64,000 nt of DNA, taken from positions 124,001-188,000 of the forward strand of contig NZ_ATAX01000026.1 in NCBI RefSeq assembly GCF_000571935.1, written 5' to 3'. Source of the stretch: Ruminococcus flavefaciens 007c. GTDB lineage: Bacteria > Bacillota > Clostridia > Oscillospirales > Ruminococcaceae. The position numbers were made by a program, and so were the translations under genes. Of the stretch, positions 15,925 to 24,713 are shown piece by piece (within the stretch, counting starts at the first letter, position 1; every line of letters begins with the position of its first letter). Below the pieces are notes generated by a model. The model was given only the letters and a program-made list of their open reading frames with translations, had not been told where the DNA came from and made no database searches.

Positions 15925-16689
15925 ATGCTGGCAAATTACCATACCCATACCTTCCGCTGCGGCCATGCGCGGGGAAAGGACAGGGAATTCGTTGAAAGCG
16001 CTGTTGAGAGCGGCTTCAGGGTGCTCGGCTTTGCGGATCATTGTCCGTGGGTGTTTGATGACGGATACGTTTCGGAGATAAGGATGACTCCTGCGGAGGT
16101 TGAGGGTTACTTCAGATCCCTTACCGACCTGAAAAAGGAGTATGCGGATGATATAAAGATATACATAGGTTTTGAAGCGGAATATATCCCAGAGCTTATA
16201 GAGACTCAGGACAGGTTCCTGGCGGACTATCCCCTTGATTATATGATAATGGGACAGCACTTCAATGAAGTTGAGTACAAGGGCGCTTACATGGGCGTCC
16301 CCACCGCTGACGAGGGCATACTGAAGCAGTACGTGGACTGCATAATCGAGGGCATGGAGTCGGGAAGATATCGCTATCTCGCACATCCCGACCTGCTGGA
16401 TTTCACAGGCAGCAGTGAGCTTTATGAGGAGCATTTTACAAGGCTGTGCCGCTATCTTAAAAGCAGGGATATCCCCGTGGAGATAAATCTGCTTGGCATG
16501 ACAGGCGGCAGGCACTATCCCTCGGAGCGCTTTTTCCGCATAGCACAGAAGGTCGGCAATAAAGCCATAATCGGCTGTGACGCGCATCTGCCGCAGTCGC
16601 TGTGTGACAGGGATTCAATTGAAAAGGGCAAATGTTTTGCGGAAAAATTCGGACTTGAGATAGTGGAGACGCTTGACGGTCTGGATTAA
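15925..16689 (+). CDS. PHP-domain phosphatase, histidinol-phosphatase (HisJ/HisK) type
   Basis: 254 residues from the ATG at 15925 with AAAGGAG 8 nt upstream; an in-frame upstream start at 15907 overlaps that ribosome site. PHP metal-binding motifs are HTHTFRCGHA near the N-terminus, GFADHCPW (about 37), GFEAEY (about 86), MGQHF (about 112), LAHPDL (about 153) and GCDAHLPQ (about 215). Such enzymes dephosphorylate histidinol phosphate, but many family members have other phosphoesterase roles and no his genes are nearby. It has its own promoter. Confidence 0.85.
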   Translation: MLANYHTHTFRCGHARGKDREFVESAVESGFRVLGFADHCPWVFDDGYVSEIRMTPAEVEGYFRSLTDLKKEYADDIKIYIGFEAEYIPELIETQDRFLADYPLDYMIMGQHFNEVEYKGAYMGVPTADEGILKQYVDCIIEGMESGRYRYLAHPDLLDFTGSSELYEEHFTRLCRYLKSRDIPVEINLLGMTGGRHYPSERFFRIAQKVGNKAIIGCDAHLPQSLCDRDSIEKGKCFAEKFGLEIVETLDGLD

Positions 16690-16744
16690 CGGGCTAACTT
16701 GCTGAGCGTATGAACAGGGGCAGAGCCGTGAGTGCGTCCCTTAA

Positions 16745-16769
16745 CGGGCGGCGAAACGCCGCCCCTACA
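16745..16769. repeat. TGTAGGGG-type palindromic repeat (solo copy)
   Basis: Stem GGGCGGCG/CGCCGCCC with an AAA loop, ending in CCCCTACA. It matches the arms of the elements at 24902-24972 and 56564-56662. It sits in the gap between the PHP gene and pth. Confidence 0.7.
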
Positions 16770-16800
16770 AAGAGAGAGTATTGTAAACAGGAGAGAAAAC

Positions 16801-17427
16801 ATGAGTATTTTTGATGTGTTCGACAGGATCGCCGCAAATTCTTCTGCGGCAAGAGGTAAAATAGAATATGTCATAGCAGGTCTTGGCAACCCGGGGCTTG
16901 AGTATGAGAATACACGCCACAACGCAGGCTTTATGGTGCTGGACGAGCTTGCAAAGCAGCTCGGCGAGGATATAAGCTGCCTGCGCTTCAAGGGCAAGAC
17001 TGCCGAGGTGACCATAGAGGGCAAGCGCTGCCTGCTGCTGAAGCCCACTACCTTTATGAACAACAGCGGCGAAGCCATAGTTCAGGCGCTGGAATTCTAC
17101 AAGATAGACGTGCAGAACCTCATAGTGGTATGCGATGACATCTCCCTTGACTGCGGAAAGCTCCGCATACGCCGCAAGGGCAGCCATGGCGGCCACAACG
17201 GTCTCCGCAGCATCTGCGAGCTTACAGGAAGGGACGATTATCCCCGCATAAAAATGGGCGTAGGCAAGAAGCCCCACCCCGACTACGATCTGGCAAAGTG
17301 GGTGCTCGGCAAGTTCGGCAAGGAGGACTCGGAGAAAATGACCGAGTCCGTAAAAAATGCCTGCGAGTGTATAAAGCTCATGGTGCAGGAGAAGACAGAC
17401 GAAGCTATGAACAAGTACAATTCGTAA
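16801..17427 (+). CDS. pth: Peptidyl-tRNA hydrolase
   Basis: 208 residues from the ATG at 16801 (AGGAG upstream). An N-terminal extension of about 20 residues precedes the usual start of the fold, where YVIAGLGNPGLEYENTRHNA (about 22-41) contains the catalytic His. Other motifs are LLLKPTTFMNNSGEA (about 79) and HGGHNGLRSI (about 127). It frees peptides from dropped-off peptidyl-tRNA. The pth-mfd order is a conserved Firmicutes arrangement, and mfd begins 19 nt after the stop. Confidence 0.95.
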   Translation: MSIFDVFDRIAANSSAARGKIEYVIAGLGNPGLEYENTRHNAGFMVLDELAKQLGEDISCLRFKGKTAEVTIEGKRCLLLKPTTFMNNSGEAIVQALEFYKIDVQNLIVVCDDISLDCGKLRIRRKGSHGGHNGLRSICELTGRDDYPRIKMGVGKKPHPDYDLAKWVLGKFGKEDSEKMTESVKNACECIKLMVQEKTDEAMNKYNS

Positions 17428-17445
17428 ATCCTTACGGTGATCTGA

Positions 17446-20400
17446 ATGGAATTTTTTAAAAAGCTCTTCGGTGAGCTGGCAGGCTTTAAAAGCCTCAGCG
17501 AAGCCGTCAGTAAAAACATCTCGCCTGTCTCTGTGACGGGACTTTCCCATATACACAGGGCTCAGCTCATATACGCTCTCGGCGGGAAGAAAATTAACCT
17601 GGTCATCACAGGCTCGGAGGCAGAGGCGAAGAAGCTCTGCGACGATATAAATATGATGGCAGGCACGGAGGAGGCTGTCCTCTTCCCTTCAAAGGAGCTG
17701 GTATTCACTCCTGTTGACAGTACCAACCATGAATACGAGCATATGCGTATAGCCGCCCTTATAAAGGCGGCTAAAAGTCGTTGCAGCGTGATCTGCGCAA
17801 GTATTGAGGCGGTAATGCAGCCCGTTATCCCCGTGGGAGTCCTTATCGCAGCAGGTCTGGAGCTCAGGCAGGGACAGGAGATAGACCTGAAGGATATAGC
17901 CGTAACACTTGCGAAATGTGGCTATCAGCGCTGCGAAAAGGTGGAGGGCGCTTCACAGTTCTCCATACGCGGCTCTATCCTCGATATATTCCCCGTGCAG
18001 GCTGACAAGCCCGTCCGTATAGAGCTCTGGGGCGACGAGATAGATTCAGTATCCGAATTCGAGACCGATACCCAGCGCCGCACGGAGGCTCTTGACTATG
18101 TGGAGATATACCCCTCCGGTGAGGTGCTCTACAACAATGAGGAGCTTGCCGACAAGATAGAAGAACTCTGCAAAAAGGTACGCGGAAAGCGAATGGATCT
18201 TATACGCGAGCATCTGGGGGCGGATGTCAACAGGCTCAGGGCAGGGGAGATACTAGCTCACAGCGTGAAGTACTATCCCCTTGTTTACGGCGAGCCCTCC
18301 ACAGTATTCGATTATATCGACGGAGCAGTGCTGTTCAGCGATTATTCCGACATTATGGACAATGCCACAGGTGTTTTCAGCCGTCATAACGAGGACGTGA
18401 AGATACTCATGGAGGACGGTCAGCTCTGCAAGGGACTGGACGGCTATATACTGGAGCTGGCTGAGGTGCAGCACCGTGCCGAAAAGCGTGTATGCCTGTA
18501 TATGAGCAGCTTCATGCAGGGTGGGGAGCGTATAGATTTTCGCAGACTTGTCAGCTTCGAGGCCATGCAGACCGCACCGTGGAGCGGCGAGATGAAGCAG
18601 CTCATAGAGGATCTTGAGGAGTACAGGCGCCGCGGCTTCCGTATGCTTCTGGCAGCAGGCAGCGACAAGACACTGCCTATTATACAGCAGGATCTTATCG
18701 AAAAGGGCATACCCTGTGATCTGGCATCGGATAATATCCAGCCCGCCGAAGGCAGGGTGCTGCTCATGTCGGGAAGCTTCGGCGGAGGCTTTGAATATCC
18801 CGAGAACAGGACAGTGCTCATCACTCAGGGCAGGTCGATGGACTCTGTCCGCAGAAAACGCCGCAAAAAGAAGAACAAGGCCGAGGAGATACGCTCCCTT
18901 GCTGACATTACCGAGGGCGATCTTGTTGTACATTCGGGACACGGTATCGGACGTTTCATCGGTATACGCAAGCTGGAGATGGACGGCGTTATCAAGGATT
19001 ATATCACCATACAGTACGCAGGTACGGATAAGCTCTATATACCCGTTACCCAGCTGGATATGGTGTCGAAATACATCGGTCCCCGCGATGACAGCGGAGT
19101 AAAGCTCAATAAGCTCAGCTCGGGAGAATGGCAGAAAACCAGAAGCAACGTAAAACGCGCCGTAAAGGATATGGCTCAGGAGCTTATCGCTCTGTATGCC
19201 AAGCGTGAAAAAAGTGTGGGCTTTGCCTTCTATCCCGATGACGAGATACAGCGTGATTTCGAGGAGCGCTTCCCCTATGTGGAGACCGATGACCAGCTTC
19301 AGTCCATAGCCGAGATAAAGGCTGACATGGAGCGTCCGCGCCCTATGGAGCGTCTGCTCTGCGGTGACGTGGGCTTCGGCAAGACGGAGGTGGCTCTGAG
19401 AGCTGCCATGAAATGCGTGCTCTCGGGCAAGCAGTGCGCTATCCTCGCACCTACCACAGTTCTTGCTTATCAGCACTATCAGACGGCGCTGCGCCGTTTC
19501 GAGCACTTCCCCGTGAATATTGAGCTCCTCAGCCGTTACCGCACTCCCAGACAGCAGGAGGAGATAATAAAGAAGCTGAAACAGGGACGCATAGACCTTA
19601 TAATCGGAACCCATAAGATAATCCAGAAGTCCGTGGTATTCAAGGATCTGGGACTCGCCATAATCGACGAGGAGCAGCGCTTCGGCGTGGCTCACAAGGA
19701 GAAGTTCAAGGAGAGCTTTACAGGAGTGGACGTGCTCATGCTCTCCGCAACGCCCATACCGCGCACACTTAATATGGCAATGAGCGGCATACGCGATATG
19801 TCGGTAATTGAGGAGCCGCCCCAGGACAGATACCCTGTCCAGACCTATGTCATCGAGTACAATACAGGCACGGTAGTTCAGGCTATCGTCAGAGAGCTCC
19901 GCAGGGGCGGTCAGGTATACTATATACACAACCGTGTTGAGACCATACAGGCCTGTGCTTCAAGGCTGAAGGAGTTCCTTCCCGAGGCGCGTATAGCCGT
20001 TGCCCACGGACAGATGAGTGAGGACGAGATGTCCGACATCTGGGAGCAGCTGGTGGAGCATGAGGTGGATATACTTGTATGTACCACTATCATTGAAACC
20101 GGCGTTGACGTTCCTAACGTCAATACCCTCATCATTGAGGATTCAGACCGCTTCGGGCTGTCACAGCTCTATCAGCTCCGCGGACGAGTGGGGCGTTCAA
20201 ACCGCAGGGGATATGCATACTTCACCTATCAGCGGGACAAGGTGCTTACGGAGATAGCCACAAAGCGGCTGAACGCAATGCGCGAGTTCACTCAGTTCGG
20301 CAGCGGCTTCCGCATAGCACTCCGCGATCTGGAGATAAGAGGCGCCGGAAGTATACTGGGCGGCAGGCAGCACGGACACATGGAAGCCGTGGGATACGAT

Positions 20401-20907
20401 ATGTACTTACAGCTTTTATCCGAAGCCATAGCCGAGGAAAAGGGCATACAGCCCGAGAAGATACCCGAGTGCCTTGTGGATATACAGATAGACGCTCATA
20501 TCCCCGAGAAGTACATATCCAGCCTTAATCAGCGTATAGATATGTACCGTAAGATAATGCTGGTCAACGAGGACAATGACAAGACTGATCTCATCGACGA
20601 GCTCATTGACCGGTACGGTGAGCCTCCGAAGTCGGTGGTGGGACTTATCGACGTATCACTGCTGAGAAACAAGGCTGCTCATCTGGGCATTACCGAGATC
20701 TCGCAGAAAAACGGCGCTATGTACTTCTATACCGAATATCTCGTGCCCGAGCAGATAGCCGCTCTCCAGAAGGCATACAAGGGAAAGATAACCTTCAACG
20801 GTGTAGGAAAATCCTACGTTTCCGTGAAGATCTCACCGAAGATACTTCCGTTTGACATGATGAAGGAGACTGTGGAGATATTCTATCGGAACAGAGAAAA
20901 AAAATAA
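17446..20907 (+). CDS. mfd: Transcription-repair coupling factor
   Basis: 1153 residues, full length. Order: UvrB-like N-terminal module (about 20-320), RNA polymerase-interacting domain (about 470-560, GDLVVHSGHGIGRFIGIRKL), RecG-like translocase with GDVGFGKTEVAL (about 640), IIDEEQRFGV (about 740), SATPIPRTLNMA (about 765) and LYQLRGRVGRSNRRGYA (about 905), and a C-terminal TRCF domain. It removes stalled RNA polymerase at lesions and recruits UvrA. It starts ATG at 17446 close behind pth. A hairpin terminator follows. Confidence 0.98.
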   Translation: MEFFKKLFGELAGFKSLSEAVSKNISPVSVTGLSHIHRAQLIYALGGKKINLVITGSEAEAKKLCDDINMMAGTEEAVLFPSKELVFTPVDSTNHEYEHMRIAALIKAAKSRCSVICASIEAVMQPVIPVGVLIAAGLELRQGQEIDLKDIAVTLAKCGYQRCEKVEGASQFSIRGSILDIFPVQADKPVRIELWGDEIDSVSEFETDTQRRTEALDYVEIYPSGEVLYNNEELADKIEELCKKVRGKRMDLIREHLGADVNRLRAGEILAHSVKYYPLVYGEPSTVFDYIDGAVLFSDYSDIMDNATGVFSRHNEDVKILMEDGQLCKGLDGYILELAEVQHRAEKRVCLYMSSFMQGGERIDFRRLVSFEAMQTAPWSGEMKQLIEDLEEYRRRGFRMLLAAGSDKTLPIIQQDLIEKGIPCDLASDNIQPAEGRVLLMSGSFGGGFEYPENRTVLITQGRSMDSVRRKRRKKKNKAEEIRSLADITEGDLVVHSGHGIGRFIGIRKLEMDGVIKDYITIQYAGTDKLYIPVTQLDMVSKYIGPRDDSGVKLNKLSSGEWQKTRSNVKRAVKDMAQELIALYAKREKSVGFAFYPDDEIQRDFEERFPYVETDDQLQSIAEIKADMERPRPMERLLCGDVGFGKTEVALRAAMKCVLSGKQCAILAPTTVLAYQHYQTALRRFEHFPVNIELLSRYRTPRQQEEIIKKLKQGRIDLIIGTHKIIQKSVVFKDLGLAIIDEEQRFGVAHKEKFKESFTGVDVLMLSATPIPRTLNMAMSGIRDMSVIEEPPQDRYPVQTYVIEYNTGTVVQAIVRELRRGGQVYYIHNRVETIQACASRLKEFLPEARIAVAHGQMSEDEMSDIWEQLVEHEVDILVCTTIIETGVDVPNVNTLIIEDSDRFGLSQLYQLRGRVGRSNRRGYAYFTYQRDKVLTEIATKRLNAMREFTQFGSGFRIALRDLEIRGAGSILGGRQHGHMEAVGYDMYLQLLSEAIAEEKGIQPEKIPECLVDIQIDAHIPEKYISSLNQRIDMYRKIMLVNEDNDKTDLIDELIDRYGEPPKSVVGLIDVSLLRNKAAHLGITEISQKNGAMYFYTEYLVPEQIAALQKAYKGKITFNGVGKSYVSVKISPKILPFDMMKETVEIFYRNREKK

Positions 20908-20928
20908 TCTCCGCAATATTTGGCTATT

Positions 20929-20950
20929 TTGCTCAGAAAGAGCAATTTTT
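20929..20950 (+). terminator. Terminator after mfd
   Basis: Short stem TTGCTC/GAGCAA with an AGAAA loop and five T residues, 22 nt after the stop. Confidence 0.7.
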
Positions 20951-20997
20951 GTGAAATACGCTTAAAATAAATTATTCTGATTTGGAGGATATTTTAC

Positions 20998-21026
20998 TTT
21001 ACATAGCTATTTTTTTGTGATACAAT
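20998..21026 (+). promoter_or_regulatory. Promoter for lipoprotein gene
   Basis: TTTACA (20998-21003), 17-nt spacer, TACAAT (21021-21026), 45 nt before the ATG. Confidence 0.7.
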
Positions 21027-21070
21027 GATGATGTAAAAATAAGAAAATACTGTTAAAAGGAGAGACATAT

Positions 21071-22102
21071 ATGAACTACAGAAGAGTTATTGCAGGCGCT
21101 CTTGCTTTTGTCATGGCGGCTTGTGCTGCAGGCTGCGGCAAGAAGGATTCGGGAAAGAACGATTCCAAGGAAAATACCACCGCAGCAACTACAGAGGAGG
21201 TCACCACAGAGGAGGCGACCAAGGGAAAAGAACAGCCTATGCCTACTGTGCCCACAGATCCCAATGCCATTACCTTTGACGACGGTAAATTCGACTTTGT
21301 CTTTGAAAAGGGCGACGATCCCGACTGTGCAAAGGGAACTCTTTCCGTGGAGGAGCTTCTCGGCAATAAGATGCTTAAATTTGCCGATGACAATACAGTG
21401 CCGCTCAGCGGAAAAGTTCAGAAGATCGGTATCAGCGTAGCAAAGCTTCTGGGATATGAAGGAGCTGCAAGAGTACGCAGGATCGAGTTCGATATGTACG
21501 CAAAGGCTACAGCAGACCATCTCAAGACCGATGATGCCGACGGCGTAAGAGCTCCGGGCTGGATCGGCGGCGGCGGCGGTACAGTTACCGCAAAGGACGA
21601 CAAGTGGTATGATTTCCAGGAGTTCAGCGGCGGAGAGTACGATTTTGAGACCTCAGGGCCTGTTCATGCGGTATTCAAGTTCCTGCTGGCTGACAGCGGT
21701 CAGTGCTGGACGGAGGATATGGATGATCCCAACTTCCTTATCATGCGCTGGGGCATTGCAAATGAGTCGGATATGTATATAGACAATATCATCTTTTACG
21801 ATGAGGAAGGTCAGTCTATACCGATAGATAAGGATGCAGGCAGCAAGGTAAAGGAAAGGCTGGAGAAAGCTGCCGAAAAGGTAGTTGACGAGGCTGAGAA
21901 GGTCAAGGACGAGGTAAAGGACGAAGTTGGAAAGGCCAAGGACGAGATAAAGGAAGAGGTCGGAAAAGCTCAGTCTGAAGCTGAAAAGGATATCGGCAAG
22001 TCCATCGATACCGCACAGCAGGAGCTGGACAAGATCAACAAGCAGGCTCAGGAGGCTATCGCCGAAGCCAACAGACTGATCGAAGAAGGCAAGAAAAAAT
22101 AA
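21071..22102 (+). CDS. Lipoprotein with beta-rich domain and amphipathic helical tail
   Basis: 343 residues. The signal peptide has a lipobox AAGC (Cys at about 22), then a Lys/Thr/Glu linker to about 60. Residues about 65-245 look like a beta-sandwich (NAITFDDGKFDFVFEKGDD at its start, MYIDNIIFYDEEG at its end), reminiscent of carbohydrate-binding modules but without a firm match. The last 90 residues are charged 11-residue-type helical repeats (EKVKDEVKDEVGKAKDEIKE) like those of LEA or apolipoprotein-type amphipathic helices. It may bind a surface ligand with the tail spanning or lying on the wall. A single-gene unit with its own promoter. Confidence 0.7.
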   Translation: MNYRRVIAGALAFVMAACAAGCGKKDSGKNDSKENTTAATTEEVTTEEATKGKEQPMPTVPTDPNAITFDDGKFDFVFEKGDDPDCAKGTLSVEELLGNKMLKFADDNTVPLSGKVQKIGISVAKLLGYEGAARVRRIEFDMYAKATADHLKTDDADGVRAPGWIGGGGGTVTAKDDKWYDFQEFSGGEYDFETSGPVHAVFKFLLADSGQCWTEDMDDPNFLIMRWGIANESDMYIDNIIFYDEEGQSIPIDKDAGSKVKERLEKAAEKVVDEAEKVKDEVKDEVGKAKDEIKEEVGKAQSEAEKDIGKSIDTAQQELDKINKQAQEAIAEANRLIEEGKKK

Positions 22103-22144
22103 AAAGCGCTTCGGATATAAGAGAGGTGCCTATATAGAATATCA

Positions 22145-22197
22145 AGCCATAGCATTTCTGATATGCAGTCGGAAATACTATGGCTTTTCTGTTGGTT
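22145..22197. repeat. Palindromic repeat, copy 1 (CCATAGTATTTC type)
   Basis: A 14-bp stem with one mismatch (22145-22158 with 22172-22185) and a 13-nt loop, followed by TTTCTGTTG. The same core and the same flank recur at 34057-34108. It probably also acts as terminator for the lipoprotein gene. Confidence 0.7.
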
Positions 22198-22205
22198 ATA
22201 TTATT

Positions 22206-22230
22206 TGCGGGCGCACAATGTGCGCCCGCA
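22206..22230. repeat. GC-rich near-perfect palindrome after the anti-sigma gene
   Basis: An 11-bp stem TGCGGGCGCAC/GTGCGCCCGCA with a 3-nt loop, 6 nt beyond the anti-sigma stop on the minus strand. The minus-side flank is A-rich rather than U-rich. Its core resembles the GTGCGCCCG arm in the repeat at 24846-24873. Confidence 0.65.
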
Positions 22231-22235
22231 TCTTG

Positions 22236-23144
22236 CTATTCGGTTTTTACCCAGTCGTATAATGTGTATTCATAGCCAGTGTCTGTTTTTCCGGTGACCT
22301 GCTGTATGGTGTAGAGAACCCTGCCGTTTTCGTCGGTTGCCGTGCCCTCATGGATATTGCAGTCCTTGAACTGGTCTGCAGGCATTTCCCAGCTCATACC
22401 GCAGAAGCCTTTTTCATCGGGGGATAATGTATATGTTTTCCCTTCATTTATAAAGCTTATATTTTTTACTTGTTTGTCTGTGACATAAAATGCGATAAAA
22501 TGATAGTCCTTATTGCAGTCACTGCATGAATGGCCGCCGCCGGACATATTTATGCCGTTATCCGCATTATTGCCCCAGCTTCCGCCGCCGCCTGTCCACA
22601 TACCCATTCTCAGCATATCACATCTTTGCGAGATGCTTTCTGCAAGCATTGATATATCGAGGTCTGGCTTATATATCAGCGCATAGGTATCAGCAACTTT
22701 TCCGTCGCTGCTTTTTATGGTGCCGAGTATGGTTATCTCGGGGTTCGGAGCATTTTCCCGCTCTTCCGGAGTTTCATACATATCGCCTGAAAATTCTTTG
22801 AAACTGAGCTTTGCAGCAGCTTCGGGTGTAAATCTTGCGCCGTCGATAAAGTTTCCGATTATACCTATTACGAATAAGGAAGCGATCACAGCACAGGTCG
22901 TTTTCAGCAGCATCCAGCGGTGGTGCTTGCGTACACGCTCGGCGGCTTTTTTGTATTTTGCCGTATCTTCGGGCAGAGTGATCTTTTCACAGGTCTGTAT
23001 ATCGTTTTTCATTTGTTCCCACTCCTTTTTGCAGTCGGGACATTCTGCGATATGCTTTTTTACAGCTTCCTGAGACTTTTTCGATGCGATACCGTCGATA
23101 CAAATGGGTATCAGGTCGCGTATTATATCATGATCATATTTCAT
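22236..23144 (-). CDS. Zinc-finger anti-sigma factor
   Basis: About 302 residues from the second ATG at 23144, better spaced from GAGAGG than the one at 23150. The N-terminal zinc-finger has HIAECPDCKKEW (about 30-41), the HxxxCxxC ZAS/HC2 signature of cytoplasmic anti-sigma domains. One membrane segment lies at about 77-97, followed by an outer domain of about 200 residues containing CSDC-type cysteines and Gly-rich loops (WTGGGGSWG). The start overlaps the upstream sigma gene by 11 nt, so the pair is translationally coupled. It should hold the sigma factor until an envelope signal is sensed. Confidence 0.85.
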   Translation of the reverse strand: MKYDHDIIRDLIPICIDGIASKKSQEAVKKHIAECPDCKKEWEQMKNDIQTCEKITLPEDTAKYKKAAERVRKHHRWMLLKTTCAVIASLFVIGIIGNFIDGARFTPEAAAKLSFKEFSGDMYETPEERENAPNPEITILGTIKSSDGKVADTYALIYKPDLDISMLAESISQRCDMLRMGMWTGGGGSWGNNADNGINMSGGGHSCSDCNKDYHFIAFYVTDKQVKNISFINEGKTYTLSPDEKGFCGMSWEMPADQFKDCNIHEGTATDENGRVLYTIQQVTGKTDTGYEYTLYDWVKTE

Positions 23145-23634
23145 ATCCATACCTCTCTTTCATTGTCCTGCGAAGTCTGACAACAGTACGTTTGTATATG
23201 ACAGCTGCTGTATTTTCACGTATTTTCAGCAAAAAAGCGATCTCGGCGTAGCTCGTTCCCGAGTACAGGCGGTACTGTATTACCGACCGTGCAGGCTCGT
23301 CCAGCTCGTCCACAAGATCACGCAGTCTCGAGAGCATCTCCTTCTTTTCCAGTGCGCAGGTGGGCGGCGGGACTGACTCATCGGACTGACGGGCAGCAAT
23401 ATCGCGCTGCCGTGATTCCTTGCGTACATATTTAGCATAGATATTCTTTGCGATCTGAAACAGCCATGTTTTCAGGCTGCATTCGCCGCGGAATTTCCCG
23501 AAGGAGAGAAATGCCTGATAGAATGTTTCCTGAGTCAGCTCTTCGGCTGCGGCATGGTCGTAATAGGACATACAAAGCAAAAAGCGGTAGACATCCGGGC
23601 GGAATTTATTATAGATCTCCTCAAATTCATCCAT
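23134..23634 (-). CDS. ECF-type RNA polymerase sigma factor
   Basis: About 166 residues from the ATG at 23634, which sits 9 nt after AGGAGG; the ATG at 23640 would leave only 3 nt. Region 2 (about 8-75) includes YDHAAAEELTQETFYQAFLS and FRGECSLKTWLFQIAKN. Region 4 (about 105-160) ends with TSYAEIAFLLKIRENTAAVI and a basic helix. Cotranscribed with the anti-sigma gene. A perfect 12-bp palindrome AGATACGTATCT (23662-23673) lies about 28 nt upstream and may be an operator. Confidence 0.9.
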   Translation of the reverse strand: MDEFEEIYNKFRPDVYRFLLCMSYYDHAAAEELTQETFYQAFLSFGKFRGECSLKTWLFQIAKNIYAKYVRKESRQRDIAARQSDESVPPPTCALEKKEMLSRLRDLVDELDEPARSVIQYRLYSGTSYAEIAFLLKIRENTAAVIYKRTVVRLRRTMKERYGYEI

Positions 23635-23741
23635 CAGCATTCACCTCCTGTTTTTGTTGTAAGATACGTATCTGTATATTAGTACCTGCTGCGGCGGGAA
23701 TATGACAGCTTAAAAAAATTTTTCAGGATGAAACAAATATA

Positions 23742-23764
23742 CGCTTCCGGCAGTATCGGAAGCG
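23742..23764 (-). terminator. Hairpin after the XRE regulator gene
   Basis: An 8-bp stem CGCTTCCG/CGGAAGCG with a 7-nt loop, 10 nt beyond the stop on the minus strand. The U-tract is weak. Confidence 0.5.
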
Positions 23765-23774
23765 CTTTATAATA

Positions 23775-23987
23775 TCAGTCAAAATAAAAAATATCCTCAA
23801 ATTTCTTGTCAAGAGCTATACATAGTATCAGTGCCAGCTTAGCTGTGGGACTGAACTGTCCTGTCTCTATGGAGCTGATGGTATTGCGTGATACGCCCAC
23901 CATTTGTGCAAGCTCGTCCTGAGAAAGTCTCTGCTCCTTGCGTATCTCTTTGAGGCGGTTTCGGAGCACAAGCGAATCGTCTATCAT
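23775..23987 (-). CDS. XRE-family transcriptional regulator (short, Cro/CI type)
   Basis: 70 residues, essentially one HTH domain: NRLKEIRKEQRLSQDELAQM, VGVSRNTISSIETG, then a conserved FEDIF end. This short form is common in Firmicutes as the repressor of small membrane-protein operons. It is the third gene of an operon with two DUF6442-like membrane proteins, 12 nt after the second. The operon promoter carries clear CAAGTNTACTTG operators, the likely targets of this protein. Confidence 0.88.
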   Translation of the reverse strand: MIDDSLVLRNRLKEIRKEQRLSQDELAQMVGVSRNTISSIETGQFSPTAKLALILCIALDKKFEDIFYFD

Positions 23988-23999
23988 GCAGTCACCGCC

Positions 24000-24329
24000 T
24001 TATGGTTTGAAGCCGAAAAGCTCGCATATCGCTATTGTAAAGAATATAAGAAATGAGAATGCCGAGCTTGCCGCACAGAATATGTCAACAGCTTTTTTTT
24101 CTTTGACGGCTTTATACAGGTGCATTGAAAATATCATAAAAAATTCCGTTGCGATAACAGCGAAATTCACACGCCATGTAGCAATTATGGAGATAACAGT
24201 CCAGAAGCAGGTAAAGCATATGCTGCACATCAGAGCGAAAAAAGTGCTTTTTTTCATGCGTTCTATTTCGACGTAATCGCGGTTCTTGTTTTCCTGACGG
24301 CTTTTTTCGAGTATTTCTTCCCTATTCAT
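24000..24329 (-). CDS. DUF6442-like small membrane protein (paralogue 2)
   Basis: 109 residues. It starts MNREEILEKSRQENKNRDYVE, a conserved charged N-terminus, followed by three to four hydrophobic segments (about 30-107). The N-terminus nearly matches that of the next upstream gene, so the two arose by tandem duplication. Operon partner of the XRE regulator. Function unknown. Confidence 0.75.
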   Translation of the reverse strand: MNREEILEKSRQENKNRDYVEIERMKKSTFFALMCSICFTCFWTVISIIATWRVNFAVIATEFFMIFSMHLYKAVKEKKAVDIFCAASSAFSFLIFFTIAICELFGFKP

Positions 24330-24350
24330 ATTGATACACCACCTTATTTT

Positions 24351-24671
24351 TTATTGAAAGAGTTCAATTATTGCCACAAATGAGAACATAAGGAATGCTG
24401 CTCCCATAAGTACAGCGCATAATATATGCTCGTTTTTTCTTGTCTTTATTGACTTATGCAGGTAAACTGCAAAAATAACACAGGTCTCTATAGCTGAAAC
24501 GCCGCTGTTAAAAGGCTTGTCAGCGAACAGAGCAAGCATGGAATATATACAATAAAAGACAAGACTGAGTATTATAGCGAACCGTGAAGCGTCCTTTGTC
24601 TGAGATATTTCAGCGACATCGCGGTTCTTGTTTTCCTGTCTGCTTTTTGCGAGTATATCTTCTTTATTCAT
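24351..24671 (-). CDS. DUF6442-like small membrane protein (paralogue 1)
   Basis: 106 residues from the ATG at 24671 (GGGAGA upstream). The frame stays open further upstream, but that part overlaps the promoter and operators and is not coding. N-terminus MNKEDILAKSRQENKNRDVA, then three to four membrane segments. First gene of the operon and a duplicate of the following gene. The transcript start predicted near 24732 gives a leader of about 60 nt. Confidence 0.75.
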   Translation of the reverse strand: MNKEDILAKSRQENKNRDVAEISQTKDASRFAIILSLVFYCIYSMLALFADKPFNSGVSAIETCVIFAVYLHKSIKTRKNEHILCAVLMGAAFLMFSFVAIIELFQ

Positions 24672-24713
24672 AATAATCTCTCCCATATCATGCAAAGTTT
24701 TGTTGGCAGTTTT

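Noticed and set aside
18253..19929. 558-codon frame antisense to mfd
   Set aside because: Mfd is unmistakable on the plus strand and the antisense product has no domain.
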